The notes under the pieces were generated by a model that was not told where the DNA came from, searched no databases, and worked only from the letters and a program-made list of their open reading frames with translations. The translations under genes were made by a program, and so were the position numbers. 42,773 nt of DNA from Desulfobacterales bacterium (GTDB lineage Bacteria; Desulfobacterota; Desulfobacteria; Desulfobacterales; JASJAZ01): assembly GCA_030066785.1 (NCBI GenBank), contig JASJAZ010000023.1:1-42773 (forward strand), written 5' to 3'. The number at the start of each line of letters is the position of its first letter. Within the stretch, counting starts at the first letter, position 1. Positions 7,887 through 16,423 of this stretch are shown here, piece after piece.

Positions 7887-8174
7887 TTAATTGTAATCGT
7901 AAATTTCATAGGTGGTTTCGGATTGTAGAAGGTCATCTATTTGTTTTTGAATCCGTTGCCGATCGCTGCTGTTAAACCAATTCTCCCACGCTTGTTTAGA
8001 ACGCCATTTGCTGACCACAAGATTTTCTCCCGGCACATCAATGCGGCGCAGGGTTTCCCCGGAAATATAGCCTGGCCAGGTCGTGGTGATGGCTCGCATG
8101 TTGCGGACATATTCTTTCAAAACTTTTTCTTTATCTGCTGGGACCTTGCGCTTAACAAGCACCTTAACAGCCAT
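7887..8174 (-). CDS. Antibiotic biosynthesis monooxygenase (ABM) domain protein
   Basis: The 95-residue protein is one ABM-type dimeric alpha-beta barrel (ferredoxin-like) unit. Marks are the N-terminal strand VKVLVKRKV, the helix with KEYVRNMRAITTTWPGYISGE (about 22-42), the strand LVVSKWRS (52-59) and the following helix AWENWFNSSDRQ (62-73). Family members include small cofactor-free quinol or polyketide monooxygenases and haem-degrading enzymes; many small stand-alone copies have unknown substrates. A GGAGA ribosome site lies 9 bases before the ATG. It is on the same strand as the Pal-like gene, 181 bases further upstream, but with no clear operon link. No catalytic residue can be assigned with confidence. 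Confidence 0.8.
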   Translation of the reverse strand: MAVKVLVKRKVPADKEKVLKEYVRNMRAITTTWPGYISGETLRRIDVPGENLVVSKWRSKQAWENWFNSSDRQRIQKQIDDLLQSETTYEIYDYN

Positions 8175-8355
8175 GATGAAAGTCTCCTATGCTAGAGTTT
8201 AAACCAAGATACTTATATGTTTATATTCCCTAAATAACCGCATGATCAAACCCAAATAGCAGATTTAGCAGCACACTGAGCTTATCGCTAATAGAGAATT
8301 TACGTTGTTTTATAGGATTGTAATGTCACTTTGTGTATAACCAAAGAAAAAACAA

Positions 8356-8928
8356 TCATTCAATAACAAAATGGGCCCTGCGGTTTTTTGCACGAGCTTC
8401 TTCACTGTCACCTGATACGGCAGGGCGTTCTTCACCATAGCTAACCGTACGAATGCGTGATGCCGAGATGCCTGCATCCACTAAAAAAGTTTTGGCACTT
8501 TCGGCCCGACGGTCCCCAAGCGCTAAATTATATGCATTTGTGCCGCGATCATCGCAATGGCCCTCGATTACGATGGTGGTTAACGGATTATCCATTAACC
8601 ACGCGACTTTGCGATTGAGCGTTTCTTGAGATTGCGGGTTTAAGAACGCACTATCAAACTCAAAGTATATATCTTCATTGATAAAATCTTCCCGTGTTAA
8701 CTGCATTCGCTCCATAGCCGTTTCAGACCCAAGTGCTTCTTCTTCAAATGCCGACGGCCCCTGAGACGATTCCAAGCCGGTGTCGCCCTCACTGCGCTGT
8801 GATTGGCTGTCAGCCGGAACGCGAGATGGATCTGAATAAATTATTTTCCGTGAACAAGAAAGCTGGGTTAAGGTGATGCCTGCGACTATAAAAATGATTA
8901 GATGATTTAGCCATTTAAAATTGCGCAT
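8356..8928 (-). CDS. Pal/OmpA-family peptidoglycan-binding lipoprotein
   Basis: The 190-residue protein has a signal peptide with lipobox QLSC and lipid-carrying Cys25, a Ser/Glu-rich linker (about 35-75), and a C-terminal OmpA-like domain (about 85-190). The domain carries YFEFDSA (88-94), VIEGHCDDRGT (120-130) and the peptidoglycan-binding NLALGDRRA (134-142), so it should anchor the outer membrane to diaminopimelate residues of the wall. GGGGAGGAT just before the ATG is an excellent ribosome site. Its length and motif set fit Pal, but tolB, tolA and tolQR are not adjacent, so Pal identity is probable rather than certain. A generic OmpA-family lipoprotein is the alternative. Confidence 0.88.
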   Translation of the reverse strand: MRNFKWLNHLIIFIVAGITLTQLSCSRKIIYSDPSRVPADSQSQRSEGDTGLESSQGPSAFEEEALGSETAMERMQLTREDFINEDIYFEFDSAFLNPQSQETLNRKVAWLMDNPLTTIVIEGHCDDRGTNAYNLALGDRRAESAKTFLVDAGISASRIRTVSYGEERPAVSGDSEEARAKNRRAHFVIE

Positions 8929-9150
8929 AGATCCTCCCCATTCTGATTATATTGAAAAAACGATCGTTATCAAAATGATCAATGCCATCAGTAACGCAAA
9001 CAATCAATTATTTCCGTCAATTTCGTGAGATAAATTTTAAGGTTGCTTTTGGCACTATGTTAACGCTAATCGCAACGAATGCAATAGCATCTTTGAAAGT
9101 TAATTTTATTAACCTCGATTCGACGACTTTTTTTATTGAGGGAAACAGAG

Positions 9151-9312
9151 ATGAAAATGTTTAATCGAGCATTATTGGCTCTTGGTGTCCTCGGGGTAGA
9201 TTTGATCTTTTTCTTTGTGCCGCTTACCGCCATTTTTCTGGCGTATATTATTATGGTTAATCCTGCCTGGTTCCGAACTTTTCTAGATCGACTGGATGTA
9301 ACAATTGAGTGA
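9151..9312 (+). CDS. Small membrane protein of 53 residues, unknown
   Basis: ATG 9151 follows GAGGGAAACAGAG, a usable ribosome site. The frame runs 53 codons to TGA at 9310-9312. The product is dominated by one long hydrophobic segment (about residues 8-36, from LLALGVLGVD through FVPLTAIFLAYIIMV) followed by a short amphipathic tail (NPAWFRTFLDRLDV). It is consistent with a single-span inner-membrane peptide. It lies divergent from the Pal-like gene. No family is recognised; codon use and the ribosome site make it look real. Confidence 0.55.
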   Translation: MKMFNRALLALGVLGVDLIFFFVPLTAIFLAYIIMVNPAWFRTFLDRLDVTIE

Positions 9313-9435
9313 AGATCGGCGCCAATGCTGGTTATAATACTTCTTCAATTAGGATCAATGAAAATCTCGTTTTATATAATGGCACTTATTCGATACGGCT
9401 TATCGCTGCATAATCCTTTAATTATAGTAAAAAAA

Positions 9436-9493
9436 CCCCAATATAGGATGCGTTACCATTATTTTGATAATCGGATCATTATCAAACAAGGGG
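9436..9493 (-). terminator. Inverted repeat, possible terminator of the DUF1178 gene
   Basis: TTTGATAAT (9463-9471) and ATTATCAAA (9478-9486) form a perfect 9-bp inverted repeat with a 6-base spacer, enclosed by CCCC (9436-9439) and GGGG (9490-9493). Read on the minus strand, the outer GGGG is followed by seven T, so it could end the transcript of the gene at 9549. The GATAAT-N6-ATTATC core also resembles a Fur-type box but has one base too few in the spacer. Confidence 0.4.
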
Positions 9494-9548
9494 AGTAGCT
9501 GAAAGGCTAATGACATTTGATAAGATACAATTATTTTAAATGCAGGAT

Positions 9549-9968
9549 TTATGAGTCTTGATTAGAGCTTATGGGCAGGGGCATTTTAAAAAAATCAACG
9601 CCCTCTTTTTTTAGGAGTTCTTCTTCAGAATCGGTGCTCGTTCCTCGAATGTTGCGTTGTTCAGCCACGCCATAATGAATTTTGAGGGCTTCAGTTGTAA
9701 AGTCGCATCCAACGTCGTCAAAATTTTTTTCAACATAGTCGACGATCTTCTTTCCCAATTGAGCCATTTGCTTTTCGTGCGAGGGTATTTGGGGAGTTTG
9801 CGGCCGGGATTTGATGGCAAATGTGGAAGGCATCTGATTGACATTAGCGTCATTGCACATCGGACAGGAAATCAATTTCTTTTTTTTCTGATGTTTAAAC
9901 GCCTTGCTATCTTCAAACCAACCTTCAAAGATATGCCCATTGGTACATTGTAAATCAAAAATGATCAT
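9549..9968 (-). CDS. DUF1178 family zinc-ribbon-like protein
   Basis: The 139-residue protein starts MIIFDLQC-TNGH-F-EGWF (residues 1-18), then has a CPMC pair (Cys35, Cys38), matching the DUF1178 family. Cys8 with His12 and the CPMC pair probably bind zinc, as in FmdB-type putative regulatory ribbons. The C-terminal half carries the conserved stretch VGCDFTTEALKIHYG (about 86-100) and EEEELLKKEGVDFFKMPLP-like ending. The function of the family is unknown. No clear Shine-Dalgarno precedes the ATG. It is a single gene on the minus strand, divergent from the SH3 protein at 10195. Confidence 0.87.
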   Translation of the reverse strand: MIIFDLQCTNGHIFEGWFEDSKAFKHQKKKKLISCPMCNDANVNQMPSTFAIKSRPQTPQIPSHEKQMAQLGKKIVDYVEKNFDDVGCDFTTEALKIHYGVAEQRNIRGTSTDSEEELLKKEGVDFFKMPLPISSNQDS

Positions 9969-10194
9969 CGATTTGTTATAAGCCTACGCCTGGATGGATT
10001 TTTGCTTTTTTAAATATTTTAGGTCGATTGCAATCACCCATTGGATACGCTATGGTATTAACGGGTAAATAAATTTGGATTTCTATTAAAAAGAAAAATA
10101 CCAATTTTATTTTTTGCTGTCAATAACGAGTCATTTGAGACCATTTATTGCGAATAAAGAAGGCGCCATTTTAATAACCAAAAGGAGTGTTTGT

Positions 10195-10845
10195 ATGAAA
10201 TATGTGGCTCTGACGGGACTATGTTTTCTGTTGTTGGTTGGCACTGCGCAAGCTGAGACCAAGTACATTCGAGGTTCAATTAAAATTACCATGCGCACCG
10301 GTCCCGGCACCGACCACAAAATCCTGCGCATGCTGCAGACCGGACAAAAAATTACAGTCGTGGAAGAGGGTGAGGAATGGAGTAAAGTTAAGCTTTCCGA
10401 TGAGTTGGAAGGTTGGGTTTTGACCCGGTTTTTGACCTCCCAGATTCCCGCAAAGATACAGGTTGAACGATTGAAAATTCAAAATGAAAAGTTAAAAAAA
10501 CAAACGGAATCTTTACAAGTGGCTAATTCGCAACTCACTGGAGAGCGCAAACGGTTAGCTTCAGATCTTACCAGGCAGCAAAATCAGTTTAAATCATTAG
10601 CGGACGCACATGAAACCCTTAGATCAGAATCGGCTGATTTTTTGAAATTGAAATCGGAATTCGAAAATACAACTAGAAAGCTAGACAGCCAGACAGAAGC
10701 CAATGCCAAGTTAAGCAAAGAACTGAAAGGTCTACAGTTGGGTTCAAAAATTAAATGGTTTTTAAGTGGTGGCGGTGTCTTTTTGCTAGGCTATATCATC
10801 GGTTTCAGCACCAAACGCCCGCGGCGACGATCGGGACTGCTATAG
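10195..10845 (+). CDS. SH3 domain/coiled-coil membrane anchor protein (TIGR04211-like)
   Basis: The start at ATG 10195 follows AAAGGAG (10181-10187) by 7 bases, giving a signal peptide ending at about AQA (residue 20). The 216-residue protein has an SH3b domain (about 21-82, with RTGPGTDHKILRMLQTGQ and W-S-K-V-K... GWV), a long coiled coil (about 88-185) and a C-terminal membrane segment (about 188-206) followed by a basic tail (KRPRRRSG). This layout matches the TIGR04211 SH3-and-anchor family, related to E. coli YgiM: an inner-membrane protein with the SH3 domain in the periplasm, perhaps touching cell wall. The nadB start is 11 bases after its stop, so the two are likely cotranscribed although functionally unrelated. 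Confidence 0.85.
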   Translation: MKYVALTGLCFLLLVGTAQAETKYIRGSIKITMRTGPGTDHKILRMLQTGQKITVVEEGEEWSKVKLSDELEGWVLTRFLTSQIPAKIQVERLKIQNEKLKKQTESLQVANSQLTGERKRLASDLTRQQNQFKSLADAHETLRSESADFLKLKSEFENTTRKLDSQTEANAKLSKELKGLQLGSKIKWFLSGGGVFLLGYIIGFSTKRPRRRSGLL

Positions 10846-10856
10846 GATATTCATGA

Positions 10857-12503
10857 ATGGAGATTAGAACCGATTTTCTCATCATTGGCAGTGGTATTGC
10901 CGGCTTAAGTTTTGCGCTCAAGGTGGTTCCCTTTGGTACGGTGGCGCTGGTTACCAAAAAAGAGGTGATGGACAGCAGTACGAATCTGGCCCAAGGCGGA
11001 ATCGCCTCGGTGTTTGGCCAAAATGATTCTTTCGACCTTCACATCAAGGATACCCTCGTTGCCGGAGATGGATTGTGCAATAAGGATGTGGCGGCACTAG
11101 TGGTGAAGGACGGCCCGACCCGAATTCACGAGTTGATTGAATGGGGCGTGCAGTTCAATTTAAGCCCGGCAGACGCTACCAAAGGCTCAAACATCACCCG
11201 GGCTTTTGATCTTGGCCGCGAAGGCGGCCATTCTCACAATCGAATTGTGCATGCCCATGATATGACCGGACAGGAAGTTGAGCGGGCATTGATCGAACGC
11301 ATTCGATCACATGATCAAATCACATTGTTTGAAGATCATATTGCAATTGATTTGATAACATATTCTACCCGCATGAAGCGGGGATTAATAACCACCACCC
11401 ATGAAGATTTTTGTTGCGGGGCTTATGTTCTTGACCGAAAAAATAATCAGGTAAAAACGTTTGCGGCAAAAGCCACTTTGTTGGCTACCGGTGGTGCTGG
11501 CAAAGTGTATTTATACACGAGTAATCCGGATATTGCTACAGGCGACGGGATTGCGATGGCTTACCGTGCGGGGGCCACGATTGCCAATCTGGAGTTCGTA
11601 CAATTTCACCCTACCTGTCTGTATCATCCCGAAGCAAAAAATTTCCTAATTTCTGAGGCGGTTAGAGGTGAAGGCGCTAATTTGATCGATGCCCGTGGTA
11701 ATCCCTTTATGCAAAATTATGATTCCCAAAAAGAGTTGGCTTGCCGGGATATCGTTGCGCGTGCCATCGATACTGAATTGAAAAAAAGTGGCGATGACTG
11801 TGTTTATTTAGATATTCGTCATCGTGATTCTGAATTTATCAAACAGCGCTTTCCGAATCTGTATGCCAAATGCCTATCTTACGGGATAGATATGACCACA
11901 GATCCGGTTCCCATTGTGCCGGCGGCCCACTATATGTGTGGCGGGGTTGTTACAGACATGTCCGGCCGTACGGACATCCACCGTTTGTACGCCATTGGAG
12001 AGACTGCCTGTTCCGGGTTGCATGGAGCCAATCGTTTAGCCAGTAATTCTTTGTTGGAAGCTTTGGTATATGCAGATCGAGCGGCAAGGCAGACCATTAA
12101 AGAAGTGCAATCCATAGCCGAAGACGAGGTGCCTGCCCTGGCCGCTTGGGATGAAGTCGGTACATCCGATAGTGACGAAATGATCATGGTTTCGCACAGC
12201 TGGGATGAAATTCGCCGCTTTATGTGGAATTATGTGGGGATTGTTCGATCCGATAAACGCTTGGAGCGCGCCGCGCGCCGCATCGAAATCATTCAAAGAG
12301 AAATTCGGGATTATTATTGGAACTTTAAGGTTGTGCCGGACTTAATTGAGTTGCGCAACATTGCCATGGTGGCGGAACTAATCATCAAATGCGCTTTGCA
12401 TCGCAAGGAAAGCCGTGGTTTGCACTATAATATTTTGTATCCCCAAAGAGACGACCAGCGTTGGCTAAAAGATACCGTTATCCGGCGATCTTATTTGGGT
12501 TAA
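10857..12503 (+). CDS. nadB: L-aspartate oxidase
   Basis: NadB oxidises L-aspartate to iminoaspartate with FAD, the first step of de novo NAD synthesis. The 548-residue length fits. Seen motifs: FAD dinucleotide site GSGIAGLS (11-18), TNLAQGGIA near residues 42-50, the substrate block GREGGHSHNRIVHA (about 121-134), NLEFVQFHPT, the catalytic-loop SEAVRGEGA, PAAHYMCGG and the C-terminal FAD stretch AIGETACSGLHGANRLASNS. These separate it from succinate dehydrogenase flavoprotein by the short helical tail and the L-aspartate oxidase HxHxxxG pattern. AGGAT (10845 region) provides the ribosome site. NadA and NadC are not in the window. It converges with the uspA-like gene. Confidence 0.96.
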   Translation: MEIRTDFLIIGSGIAGLSFALKVVPFGTVALVTKKEVMDSSTNLAQGGIASVFGQNDSFDLHIKDTLVAGDGLCNKDVAALVVKDGPTRIHELIEWGVQFNLSPADATKGSNITRAFDLGREGGHSHNRIVHAHDMTGQEVERALIERIRSHDQITLFEDHIAIDLITYSTRMKRGLITTTHEDFCCGAYVLDRKNNQVKTFAAKATLLATGGAGKVYLYTSNPDIATGDGIAMAYRAGATIANLEFVQFHPTCLYHPEAKNFLISEAVRGEGANLIDARGNPFMQNYDSQKELACRDIVARAIDTELKKSGDDCVYLDIRHRDSEFIKQRFPNLYAKCLSYGIDMTTDPVPIVPAAHYMCGGVVTDMSGRTDIHRLYAIGETACSGLHGANRLASNSLLEALVYADRAARQTIKEVQSIAEDEVPALAAWDEVGTSDSDEMIMVSHSWDEIRRFMWNYVGIVRSDKRLERAARRIEIIQREIRDYYWNFKVVPDLIELRNIAMVAELIIKCALHRKESRGLHYNILYPQRDDQRWLKDTVIRRSYLG

Positions 12504-12586
12504 GAGTGAAATTTTATTGCCGATTTTCTTGGGCACCTGATTGATAAACTAGTCTAATTGCAGCCGTCGTGCATACGGCAGCGCCA

Positions 12587-12629
12587 GAGCCGGCGAGCCC
12601 CCCTTTCTTTTGCGGTTTTCCACCGGCTC
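12587..12629. repeat. Inverted repeat between convergent genes
   Basis: GAGCCGG (12587-12593) pairs with CCGGCTC (12623-12629) over a 29-base loop, in the gap between the ends of nadB and the uspA-like gene. Without an adjacent T-run it is only a possible terminator structure. Confidence 0.35.
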
Positions 12630-12661
12630 AGCTGCTGAAATTTTAGGCTAAATATTGGTAA

Positions 12662-13111
12662 TTAACTTTTATTTTCAGCTGGAATGGTTACAACTGGCAC
12701 GGCTGAATTTTTAACAACTTTTTCCGCAACACTGCCAAAACCAAATCGGCCTTTGCGGCCCCGGCTGGCCATGACAATGGTATCGATTTGTTCTTTTTCT
12801 GCTAATTTTAGAATCTCTTCCGCAGGGTCTCCAATGGCAACATGCCGTATATAAAGCGGGCATCCTTCAAGGTGATTTTGGCAGATCTTCTCCAAGCGTT
12901 CGGCCGCTTTCTTATTTTCCCATTCATGGATTTTTTTGATGCGGTTTTCCTCAAATTCGCCATACCAGGTCTCATGATAGCCTAAGTCTTCAATAACATA
13001 CAGCACATGAACTTCGGTCTGATATTGGTTCATTAAAGAGGTTACATAGGGTAACGCCTTTTCAGCACTACCGGAAAAATCCGTCGGCCATAAAATTCGT
13101 TTCATTTCCAT
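12662..13111 (-). CDS. Universal stress protein, UspA family
   Basis: I start at ATG 13111, 7 bases after GGAGG; the in-frame TTG at 13117 is too close to it. The 149-residue protein has the UspA fold: KRILWPTDFSGSAEKAL at the start, HVLYVIED strand, EILKLAEKEQIDTIVMASRG and the end block GSVAEKVVKNSAVPVVTIP. The ATP loop is a short variant: the usual G-2x-G-9x-G(S/T) reads A-S-R-G, seven residues, then GS, so ATP binding is uncertain. Such proteins are made under starvation or other stress and often act as dimers. It is a single-gene unit. Confidence 0.88.
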   Translation of the reverse strand: MEMKRILWPTDFSGSAEKALPYVTSLMNQYQTEVHVLYVIEDLGYHETWYGEFEENRIKKIHEWENKKAAERLEKICQNHLEGCPLYIRHVAIGDPAEEILKLAEKEQIDTIVMASRGRKGRFGFGSVAEKVVKNSAVPVVTIPAENKS

Positions 13112-13247
13112 CTTCAATCCTCCTTTTTGATTTCAAACATTTCGTATTATCAAATGGAAAGCTTCAATCGATATATCATTCGGTTGTTGGTCTGATCAGA
13201 GCAACTAGAGCAGCTATTGATTCACATATAGGATTGAAGGTGACTTT

Positions 13248-13613
13248 CTATTGAGCATAAGGTTTGCCGCACTCTTTACAGCGCCCATCAGACCCGATGA
13301 CGCCAATGCAACTCTCATCAATGCACAATACCCGGTTTTCCCATTCTGCGTCCGTGTCCACATCTTTTCTATGTTGCAGATCAATGGGCTCATCAGACAG
13401 CGGTGGGGTGGCTGGCGTTGCTTCAGTTTGTGCATCAGGCTCGGTTGCTGTATCTGCTTGCACAAATGTTTCCGGCAGCTTGCCGTTGAAAACCTGGCCG
13501 CACTCTTTACAACGCCCGTCTGTCCCAATGACACCGATACAGCTTTCATCACTGCATAATACACGATTTTCCCATTCAAGATCATGTTTCGATTTAGTGT
13601 CGGTTTTACTCAT
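13248..13613 (-). CDS. Small protein with two tandem zinc-ribbon repeats
   Basis: The 121-residue protein has two nearly identical 27-residue units. The first covers residues 13-39 (EWENRVLCSDESC... DGRCKECG) and the second 90-116. Each has Cys-x4-Cys-x9-Cys-x2-Cys (C20, C25, C35, C38 and C97, C102, C112, C115), a four-Cys zinc site. Only 3 residues differ between the conserved parts. They are joined by a 50-residue Thr/Pro/Glu-rich linker. The duplication is also visible in the DNA. AGGGAGAACG lies before the ATG. Overlapping frames on both strands are shadows. The function is not known; a protein- or nucleic-acid-binding adaptor is a guess. It is a single gene between uspA-like and dnaJ. 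Confidence 0.75.
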   Translation of the reverse strand: MSKTDTKSKHDLEWENRVLCSDESCIGVIGTDGRCKECGQVFNGKLPETFVQADTATEPDAQTEATPATPPLSDEPIDLQHRKDVDTDAEWENRVLCIDESCIGVIGSDGRCKECGKPYAQ

Positions 13614-14128
13614 CCTATCGTTCTCCCTTGTAAAATATAAAACAATTTTATTCTCGGAAAAGGTGGTTTTGGTTTTTAGGTGGTTTAAAGAGGCGCCTTT
13701 TTACCAATCATCCGGCTTTGCTCCATTGAATTTGCCTGCGTACAGGCATTTTTTGGCCGCGTGGATGATTGCCGTCACCGCCAGTTGGCCTTCACTTATC
13801 CTTTGGTTGAAAGTTGATACCCCAAAACTATGGTGATGTTAAAGAACTGCTGTTCGATATGAAACGGTTTTACGCTAAGCAAAGCATGTATACGTTGCGA
13901 TCCTGTGATTGCGTTTGGGAATTCCATCAGTATGCCAATATTCATTCATCGCAAGAGGTTAAGTTCATTGAACGTAATGGTGATATCTTTAATAAAATGA
14001 TTGCGGAGCGATCTTAAAAAATGACCGATGGATTTGTCAAACATGAAAAACTCTGTGGGCTGTCTGAATTTATGCAGGCATATCGTAAGGGCAATTTATT
14101 AAACACTTTCGGCAGGTTACATTGGTCG
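13614..14128. other. Intergenic stretch with one doubtful small ORF and a terminator-like hairpin
   Basis: A hairpin TGCCTG-CGTA-CAGGCA (13733-13748) followed by six T looks like a plus-strand terminator, though no plus-strand gene precedes it. A frame of 67 codons (13814-14017, TTG start) reads plausibly as protein (KELLFDMKRFYAKQ...) but lacks a ribosome site and a known family, so I do not call it a gene. Confidence 0.4.
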
Positions 14129-14156
14129 TTGACAACATTATATTTTGCATTATTTT
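14129..14156 (+). promoter_or_regulatory. Sigma-70-type promoter for dnaJ
   Basis: TTGACA (14129-14134), 16 bases, TATTTT (14151-14156). The predicted start near 14163 leaves a leader of about 65 bases before the dnaJ ATG. No CIRCE element is visible. Confidence 0.55.
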
Positions 14157-14228
14157 GGTACGACCTGAAATCTAGCCGTGCAAATTAAACATCGGCCCAA
14201 TCGAAAGGGACATAAATACTGAAGGTTT

Positions 14229-15344
14229 ATGGGACAAAAAGAAGACTACTATGATGTTCTCGGAATCGGCCGCAACGCTTCTGAGTCTGAAATAAAAGCC
14301 GCTTATCGCAAGCTTGCCATGAAATACCATCCGGACCGAAATCCGGGAGACAAACAAGCTGAAGAGCAATTTAAATTGGCCGCTGAGGCCTACGAAGTGC
14401 TCCATGATCCCCAGAAAAGAAACATTTATGATCAATATGGACACCAGGGGCTTGAAGGATCTGGGTTTTCAGGTTTTGGTGGATTTGAAGACATCTTTTC
14501 AAGTTTCGGTGATATATTTGAAGACTTTTTTGGCTTTGGCTCCGGTCGCCGTTCTCAAAACAGGGTGCGCCGAGGCGCCGATTTGCGTTATGATTTGAAT
14601 TTGACTTTCATGGAGGCAGCCTTCGGTGCCCAAAAAGAGCTCCGTATCAACAAAGCCGCTGAATGTCCCAGCTGCGATGGATCTCGCTGTGAACCTGGGA
14701 CCCAACCGGAGACTTGCCAGCAATGTGGTGGATCCGGCCAAGTCACGCAAAGCCAAGGTTTCTTTACAGTACGGACCACCTGTCCGGTCTGTCGCGGTCA
14801 AGGGCAATTTATCGCTCATCCCTGCGAAGAGTGCCGGGGTTCAGGACAGGTAACGACCACCAAAACTGTTTCGGTCAAAATACCCGCAGGCGTCGATTCT
14901 GGCTCCCGGTTACGATTGGCAAACGAAGGTGAGGCCGGAGCCAGTGGTGGACCCCATGGTGATTTATATGTGTTTATTTACATTGAACCCCATGAACTGT
15001 TCGAACGAGACGATACGAATGTGGTCTGCCGTCTTCAAATATCATTTATCCAAGCAGCATTGGGTGATAAGATAAAGGTGCCCACGCTAAATGGGCAAAA
15101 GACATTAACCATTCCCAAGGGTACGCAGCCGGGTGATATTTTGCGTTTTCGGGGCGAGGGCATTCCATCACTGCGCAATGGTCGTCGTGGCGATCAGATT
15201 ATCCAAATGGATGTCCGCACGCCCACCAATCTCAACAAGAAGCAGGAAGGCCTTTTGCGTGATTTTAAGGAATTAGAGACTAATAAGCTTTCCAGCAAAC
15301 TGAAAAAAATTTTAAAAGGTCAGGCTGCAAGAGTTTCGCGCTGA
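14229..15344 (+). CDS. dnaJ: Chaperone DnaJ (type I Hsp40)
   Basis: DnaJ delivers unfolded proteins to DnaK and stimulates its ATPase. The 371-residue protein has the J domain (about 5-70) with HPD at 34-36, a Gly/Phe-rich linker (75-107), the zinc domain with eight Cys (146/149, 163/166, 185/188, 199/202), and two C-terminal beta-sandwich domains (about 115-145 plus 210-335). The first CxxCxGxG unit is altered: CPSCDGSRC has Arg for the last Gly and an extra Cys154. GAAGG lies before the ATG. dnaK and grpE are not adjacent, so this is a separate unit, possibly driven by the promoter at 14129. CbpA is excluded by the zinc domain. Confidence 0.95.
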   Translation: MGQKEDYYDVLGIGRNASESEIKAAYRKLAMKYHPDRNPGDKQAEEQFKLAAEAYEVLHDPQKRNIYDQYGHQGLEGSGFSGFGGFEDIFSSFGDIFEDFFGFGSGRRSQNRVRRGADLRYDLNLTFMEAAFGAQKELRINKAAECPSCDGSRCEPGTQPETCQQCGGSGQVTQSQGFFTVRTTCPVCRGQGQFIAHPCEECRGSGQVTTTKTVSVKIPAGVDSGSRLRLANEGEAGASGGPHGDLYVFIYIEPHELFERDDTNVVCRLQISFIQAALGDKIKVPTLNGQKTLTIPKGTQPGDILRFRGEGIPSLRNGRRGDQIIQMDVRTPTNLNKKQEGLLRDFKELETNKLSSKLKKILKGQAARVSR

Positions 15345-15433
15345 AGGTATGCCACAACCCATGCCTATCTAATCTTACATAATCATAAAACTAAAAACAT
15401 TAACAGAATACAGCGCAGTATGGAATTGTCTTT

Positions 15434-15805
15434 ATGTTTGAATTGAGGGTTAGAACCCATTTCGCGGCGGCCCACCAGCTGACAATGGTCGGAAGTAAGT
15501 GCGAAAATTTGCATGGTCACAACTGGAAGGTGGAAGTATACGTAACCGGCGAGCGTTTAAATAAAGCCGGTGTCCTTGTGGATTTTGGCGAGATAAAAAG
15601 ACTTGTCAGAGGCATCATGCAAGAACTTGATCATCGTTTTCTAAACGAACTGAAAGCCTTTCATAATAATGCCCCCTCATCGGAAAATATCGCGCAGTTT
15701 ATTGCGAAGGAGTTACAACAGAAAATCGATGATTCGTCGGTGCGTGTTTCCCGGGTCACCGCCTGGGAGTCAGATGACGCTTCAGCAACCTACATGTGTG
15801 CCTAA
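15434..15805 (+). CDS. queD: 6-carboxy-5,6,7,8-tetrahydropterin synthase
   Basis: QueD converts dihydroneopterin triphosphate to 6-carboxytetrahydropterin on the way to queuosine and other 7-deazaguanines. The 123-residue protein is a full single domain. Zinc ligands are His14 (AAAHQL) and His27/His29 (LHGHNW); catalytic Cys23 (SKCENLHGH), Asp66/His67 (LDHRFLN) and Glu112 (WESDDASATY) are all present, as is PSSENIA (81-87). The Cys-x3-HGH spacing is that of QueD rather than 6-pyruvoyl tetrahydropterin synthase. The ribosome site is weak. It is 89 bases after dnaJ on the same strand; queC, queE and queF are not in view. Confidence 0.92.
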   Translation: MFELRVRTHFAAAHQLTMVGSKCENLHGHNWKVEVYVTGERLNKAGVLVDFGEIKRLVRGIMQELDHRFLNELKAFHNNAPSSENIAQFIAKELQQKIDDSSVRVSRVTAWESDDASATYMCA

Positions 15806-15853
15806 ATCAGTTTCAATTGATAGCAATTTTTAAGACAATATACCTGTTCCCAA

Positions 15854-16423
15854 CTAACTGTCTAGTTGGCGGTAGGCATGTAACAATTCATCCCGCGTCA
15901 CAATGGCTGCAACATCGGGTACATGTTTTTGAATGTTTTCCAATCCCCCCTCTTGACGATCAACCAAAACGACAGCTTTGATGACGTCTAACGTCTCCGC
16001 GTCGGCGCGCTCAATGGCTTTGATGGTTGATCCGCCCGTGGTGGCGACATCATCAATAATAACAACCTTAGCCCCGGTTGGTACATCACCCTCCACCCAC
16101 TTGATAATCCCGTGATCTTTCTGGGTTTTTCGGATCGAAAACGCCCGCAGAGGTTTGTTTTTAAGCTGGGAAACAAATGCTGTGGCACATGCCACAGGAT
16201 CAGCCCCAAATGTAAGACCTCCTACCGCTTCGACTGGCAAATCTTTAATCGCCTCAAATACCAGATGCCCAATTAAATACATGCCGCGGGGGTGCAGCGA
16301 AGTCGGCTTACAGTTGACATAAAAACTGCTCATTCGCCCTGATACCAATTTGAAAATCGGCTCGTGGCTGTATTTAAAAGATTTGCGGCACAGTAGCTCA
16401 ATAAGCTCGCGTTTCATTTCCAT
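15854..16423 (-). CDS. pyrE: Orotate phosphoribosyltransferase
   Basis: PyrE joins orotate and PRPP to give OMP in pyrimidine synthesis. The 189-residue protein has the PRPP-binding loop [13 protein letters not shown] (120-132) with Asp124/Asp125, the flexible catalytic loop RKTQKDHG (98-105), and the substrate segment [17 protein letters not shown] (24-40). Two ATGs are possible, 16423 and 16417; neither has a good Shine-Dalgarno. The stop of an upstream frame (16424-16426) directly abuts the first ATG. The leader contains an intrinsic terminator (16496-16549), so attenuation by pyrimidine supply is likely. It points away from the TolC-family gene and converges with queD. Confidence 0.95.
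   Translation of the reverse strand: MEMKRELIELLCRKSFKYSHEPIFKLVSGRMSSFYVNCKPTSLHPRGMYLIGHLVFEAIKDLPVEAVGGLTFGADPVACATAFVSQLKNKPLRAFSIRKTQKDHGIIKWVEGDVPTGAKVVIIDDVATTGGSTIKAIERADAETLDVIKAVVLVDRQEGGLENIQKHVPDVAAIVTRDELLHAYRQLDS

Noticed and set aside
9463-9486. Fur box
   Set aside because: Spacer one base short of the consensus and position downstream of both genes; kept only as an inverted repeat.
13264-13836. 190-codon plus-strand frame
   Set aside because: It is the antisense shadow of the tandem zinc-ribbon gene; the minus-strand frame has the Cys pattern and ribosome site.
13814-14017. 67-codon plus-strand frame with protein-like sequence
   Set aside because: TTG start without ribosome site and no family; left uncalled.
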